Positions 61,300-64,000 of a stretch of DNA of 64,000 bases are shown here, piece by piece; positions within the stretch are counted from its first letter, which is position 1; each line of letters begins with the position of its first letter. The position numbers were made by a program, and so were the translations under genes. This DNA is from Yponomeuta sedellus. Lineage: Eukaryota; Arthropoda; Insecta; Lepidoptera; Yponomeutidae. The stretch is from positions 20,070,714 through 20,134,713 of the forward strand of contig OW203721.1 of NCBI GenBank assembly GCA_934045075.1, written 5' to 3'. The notes beneath the pieces were generated by a model. It worked only from the letters and a program-made list of their open reading frames with translations. It made no database searches and was not told the origin of the DNA.

Positions 61300-61592
61300 T
61301 GACAACAGATACCGACCCGTCCCCACTGTTGGGGCAGGGGTCTCTTCCTGCATCGCAGGAAGGTGAGGCCATACTCCACCACGGGGGCCAAGTCCGGGTT
61401 GGTGGAGAATTGTAAGGCAGTGGCTGGCCACACTGTCAGAAGTTATCAAGCCGCCCATGACGCCTCTGACATGGCTTAACGACTCCCATTACATGACAGC
61501 CGGCACCAACGGCTTAACGTGCCTTGCCACTAGCGGTAGTCACGGGACGGTCACCCATCTTGCACCTGGCCGCGCCTGTTGTTGCTTAACTT
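61300..61592 (-). repeat. 5S-derived SINE, 5'-truncated
   Basis: Minus-strand copy retaining the tail and body and ending in the middle of the 5S head (GCGCCTGTTGTTGCTTAAC). Confidence 0.7.
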
Positions 61593-62577
61593 TTCCATAA
61601 AAGTTTTTATTACGCGAACGTACCGCCTAGTTAGAACATTACGAAACCTGCTCTCTATGTATGCGGCTGCATTTTACACTTATTCGAGCGAATGAAGCGA
61701 AAGTTGCGTGCGTGCGTGACGATCAGAATGTATGGGAGGTACCTACTGAGACTGGCGAATTTATAAAATAAAATCTTTGTAAAACAGTTTCACTTACGTA
61801 AGAAAATTTGCGCTAATACCCGCTTGGTGATCTTAATTCGACAGTTACGTAAATCCGGTAATGTTGTCTCGTTGAAACGAACTCTCGATCGCGCCATTAA
61901 CGGTACCGTAAGATTATTATCTACGTCGAAGAACAAAGCAACCATGTGTAACTATTTTGTTCTGTTACTTGCCTACCGCCTACCCACCTACAGTCGCTTT
62001 AATGGTGTTTAACGATCTGTTATACGATACAGAACTCTATGTTATTAGTTAAGGAATAAAACAATAATAGCTTCTACCTGTCTATACATGAGATTCTGGT
62101 TTTAATGTAAATGGAGTTTTAATCGTAAATTGCGAGCGTTATATCGTTAACTTGTTTATTAATATTCAACGATATTTAATTAAAACCCCAACACCTGACA
62201 CATGATACCACGCGCCAGTGTCTTTGGTTGTTGCATAGCGCAGCAAATGCGCGGAGTAATTGCACCTACGTCCTCGTTGCACCGTAACTAGGTACTTGTA
62301 GCTAGAAAACCAAAGAGATATCTGTGTGATTACAAGCAGCATCTGAGCGAGTTCGACACGTTGACCGCGCAGCAGCCACCCCTTTCACTTGTACTTGCGC
62401 GCGCGGCGGGCCGGCGGATCGAGCGTAACGCACTCGCCGCCTTTCTCTCTGTTCTCATCCCGCTCTAACGCGCTCGCCGGCAGCGGCGCGAGCGGCGCCC
62501 GCCACCCGTGACAGCAGTTGCGAAGCCTCCTCGCCGACATCCGCACGGAACCGCCGCGGTCGGCTGCCTCGCCCGAC

Positions 62578-63141
62578 ATGAAGTCCAAGTCGACACACTA
62601 CGCCGACGCGCCGTTCAGGCCCTGGCCGCCGCTCGCGCGCCACTCGCAGACAAACTTCTACTTCCGACCGCCGGACCCGATGGACCTGAGGAACTTCAAG
62701 ACCGCGTCCTCGAAGGGTTCCACGTACTCGGACTTCTCGGCGATGAGTGCGTACAGCAACAAGGCGCGGGACTACTACTTCCTGTCGCCGAGCTACCGGC
62801 GGGCGCCCGAGGCGGCCGGCAGCCACGCCGAGCTGTATATGGGCGGCGAGCGGCTGCGGCAGCTGCGGCACCCGACGCCAGCGCCGGCGCCTGCGCCCGC
62901 GCCGCAGCCCTGCCCCTGCAGCCGCAGCCGCTCCCTCGAGGACGTCCGCGACGTCGTCACCGAGTGGGAGGACGACGACGAGAACGGGAACCGCATAGTC
63001 GCGCCCGCCACCAATTTCAACCGATCCTCCTACAAGGCCAGCTCCGCTTTCCACAAGCAAGGATTCCTCAGTCACCACTCCATGGAAAATCTAGTCGATC
63101 AGCCTCAAGTGCCGCCACCGAAACGCATCTCAGCTTATCAG
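62578..63141 (+). CDS. N-terminal exon of an unrecognised protein, possibly an alternative first exon
   Basis: ATG at 62578, 188 codons, ending AYQ in phase 0 at a GTACTT donor. Reading on would add only VLGSPIK and a stop. The 5' side (62390-62577) is very GC- and CpG-rich, as expected of a promoter and 5' UTR. The protein starts MKSKSTHYADAPFRPWP. It is aromatic/Ser-rich, then an Ala/Pro run (PAPAPAPAPQP), then SRSRSLEDV, an acidic patch (EWEDDDE) and HSMENL. It is predicted disordered, with no known domain. It lies 6.1 kb after the 55738 block on the same strand with the same exit phase, so both could splice to a common downstream exon. A separate gene is equally possible. Confidence 0.6.
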
Positions 63142-64000
63142 GTACTTGGATCTCCGATTAAATAAGTAGTCCGTTGAGAGACCGTATTGTTTTAAACCCA
63201 CAAAACGGTCTCAGACATGGAATTAAAACGAAACACAAAGTTTGCACGAAACAAGCACGAGTATGTGCAGCATCGTAATTTCTTTGCTCTCATAATGAGT
63301 TTATGTTCATCTGTATAGGTGGTTAGTTGATATTGAACTATTTGCAATGTATTTATGCGCACTTTCTAAGTTTCTATATTTTAACATGATTACCTCACCA
63401 AGCGCTTTGCGAGCTGTATAACATAATCGATGGGTTATTTTGTGTGGCATGGCGAACGTTATTGCGATGGGGAGTAGTCATCCGGTAGTTTGTAGGATGG
63501 GAAGTAAACAGCAGGGAACACTATGATGGCGGAGCGAACCGTTCAGCTCCACTGAACCGCGGCACGCCGTCCTGCGCATAACGGATACATACTATGCTGT
63601 AAACGCCTATACTAACGTTACGTATAGTGTCTACCAAATTCATAAGGTTTCTCTTTGCAAAATTGTAAGAAGTTGATTGCTGATTTTGCTAGTAAATATC
63701 GTCTATCTAGCACATAAAAATAATATATCTTTACTATTCCACTTATCTCATAAATCAAAACGAGTTTTTAGGCAACGAGAGCAACTACAGCATTACCTAA
63801 TCTTCCGCAATGCGAACTGTTTCGTTACAGTGTCTGGGAATCGGGTTCCATTATTTCAGTGCAGACAATAATATTTGATTTCAGAATGTGTGAATTGTAT
63901 AGAATGAAATACCCTGGAACATTCTTCGTAGAGTCACTGTGGTAACAATATCGATACAACAGATAGCGTGTCTGTTTAACATATTATCAGAGGTAAAGTG
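63142..64000 (+). other. Presumed intron; nothing recognised
   Basis: AT-rich sequence after the donor at 63142. GC content rises briefly near 63520-63580 (GGCGGAGCGAACC...GCGGCACGCC), but no open frame with splice borders stands out. Confidence 0.4.

Larger units (their letters stand above)
56467..62400. other. Intron or intergenic, no gene seen
   Basis: Between the two N-terminal exon blocks. Contains a Helitron-like copy (57175), SINE pieces (58384, 58669-59143, 61300) and a 203-bp hairpin (60342). 57900-58030 is GC-richer (CGTAGAACGGGCCCGC...GGCCGCCGCCAGCCGGC) and could be regulatory. No supported exon. Confidence 0.4.

Noticed and set aside
62455..63078. 207-codon Arg/Val/Gly-rich minus-strand frame
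   Set aside because: Antisense shadow of the GC-rich 62578-63141 exon; no start or splice context.

Overview
The window is animal nuclear DNA, most likely from a moth or butterfly that is not a silkworm. Genes are split into small GC-rich exons with GT-AG introns, and the introns are AT-rich and packed with interspersed repeats. The repeat set fits non-Bombyx Lepidoptera: a 5S rRNA-derived SINE, tRNA-derived SINEs, RTE- and Jockey-like LINE remnants, TC...CTAG elements resembling non-autonomous Helitrons, TA-flanked MITEs, a hAT-like element, mariner, and a Penelope-like fragment. No bacterial, plasmid or CRISPR feature is visible. Boundaries were read by eye and may be off by a few bases.

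Layout. (1) 1-90: the end of an unidentified minus-strand exon. (2) 2006-25588, minus: a complete 12-exon gene for a DNAJC11-type J-domain protein. The splice phases agree throughout and join to a 570-residue protein. Its introns hold most of the striking features: an apparently uninterrupted 4.85-kb (GACA)n tract, a 36-bp minisatellite, a Penelope-like insertion with a readable empty site, and a SINE whose target duplication copied the exon 9 splice donor. (3) 25.6-33.2 kb: LINE fragments and SINEs, then the probable 5' region of the next gene. (4) 33273-36897, plus: the first three coding exons of a WDR47 (nemitin)-like gene, covering the LisH/CTLH half. I found no WD40 exon in the rest of the window. 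(5) 37-55.5 kb: repeats, including a long (TATC)n/(CTAC)n tract, a mariner remnant and a young RTE insertion. (6) 55738-56466 and 62578-63141, plus: two GC-rich ATG-containing exon blocks coding for Ser/Arg-rich disordered sequence. Both end in phase 0 at a donor. They look like alternative first exons of one unrecognised gene, or the starts of two genes.

The two recognised genes have no evident functional link: DNAJC11 belongs to mitochondrial outer membrane/cristae organisation, WDR47 to neuronal microtubules. They are divergent (minus, then plus) across about 4-7.7 kb of repeat-rich sequence. The most informative content is the repeat archaeology. Several insertions can be dated relative to one another from duplicated target sites, paralogous empty sites and nesting, and two of the longest microsatellites appear to have grown from the 3' tails of LINE copies.
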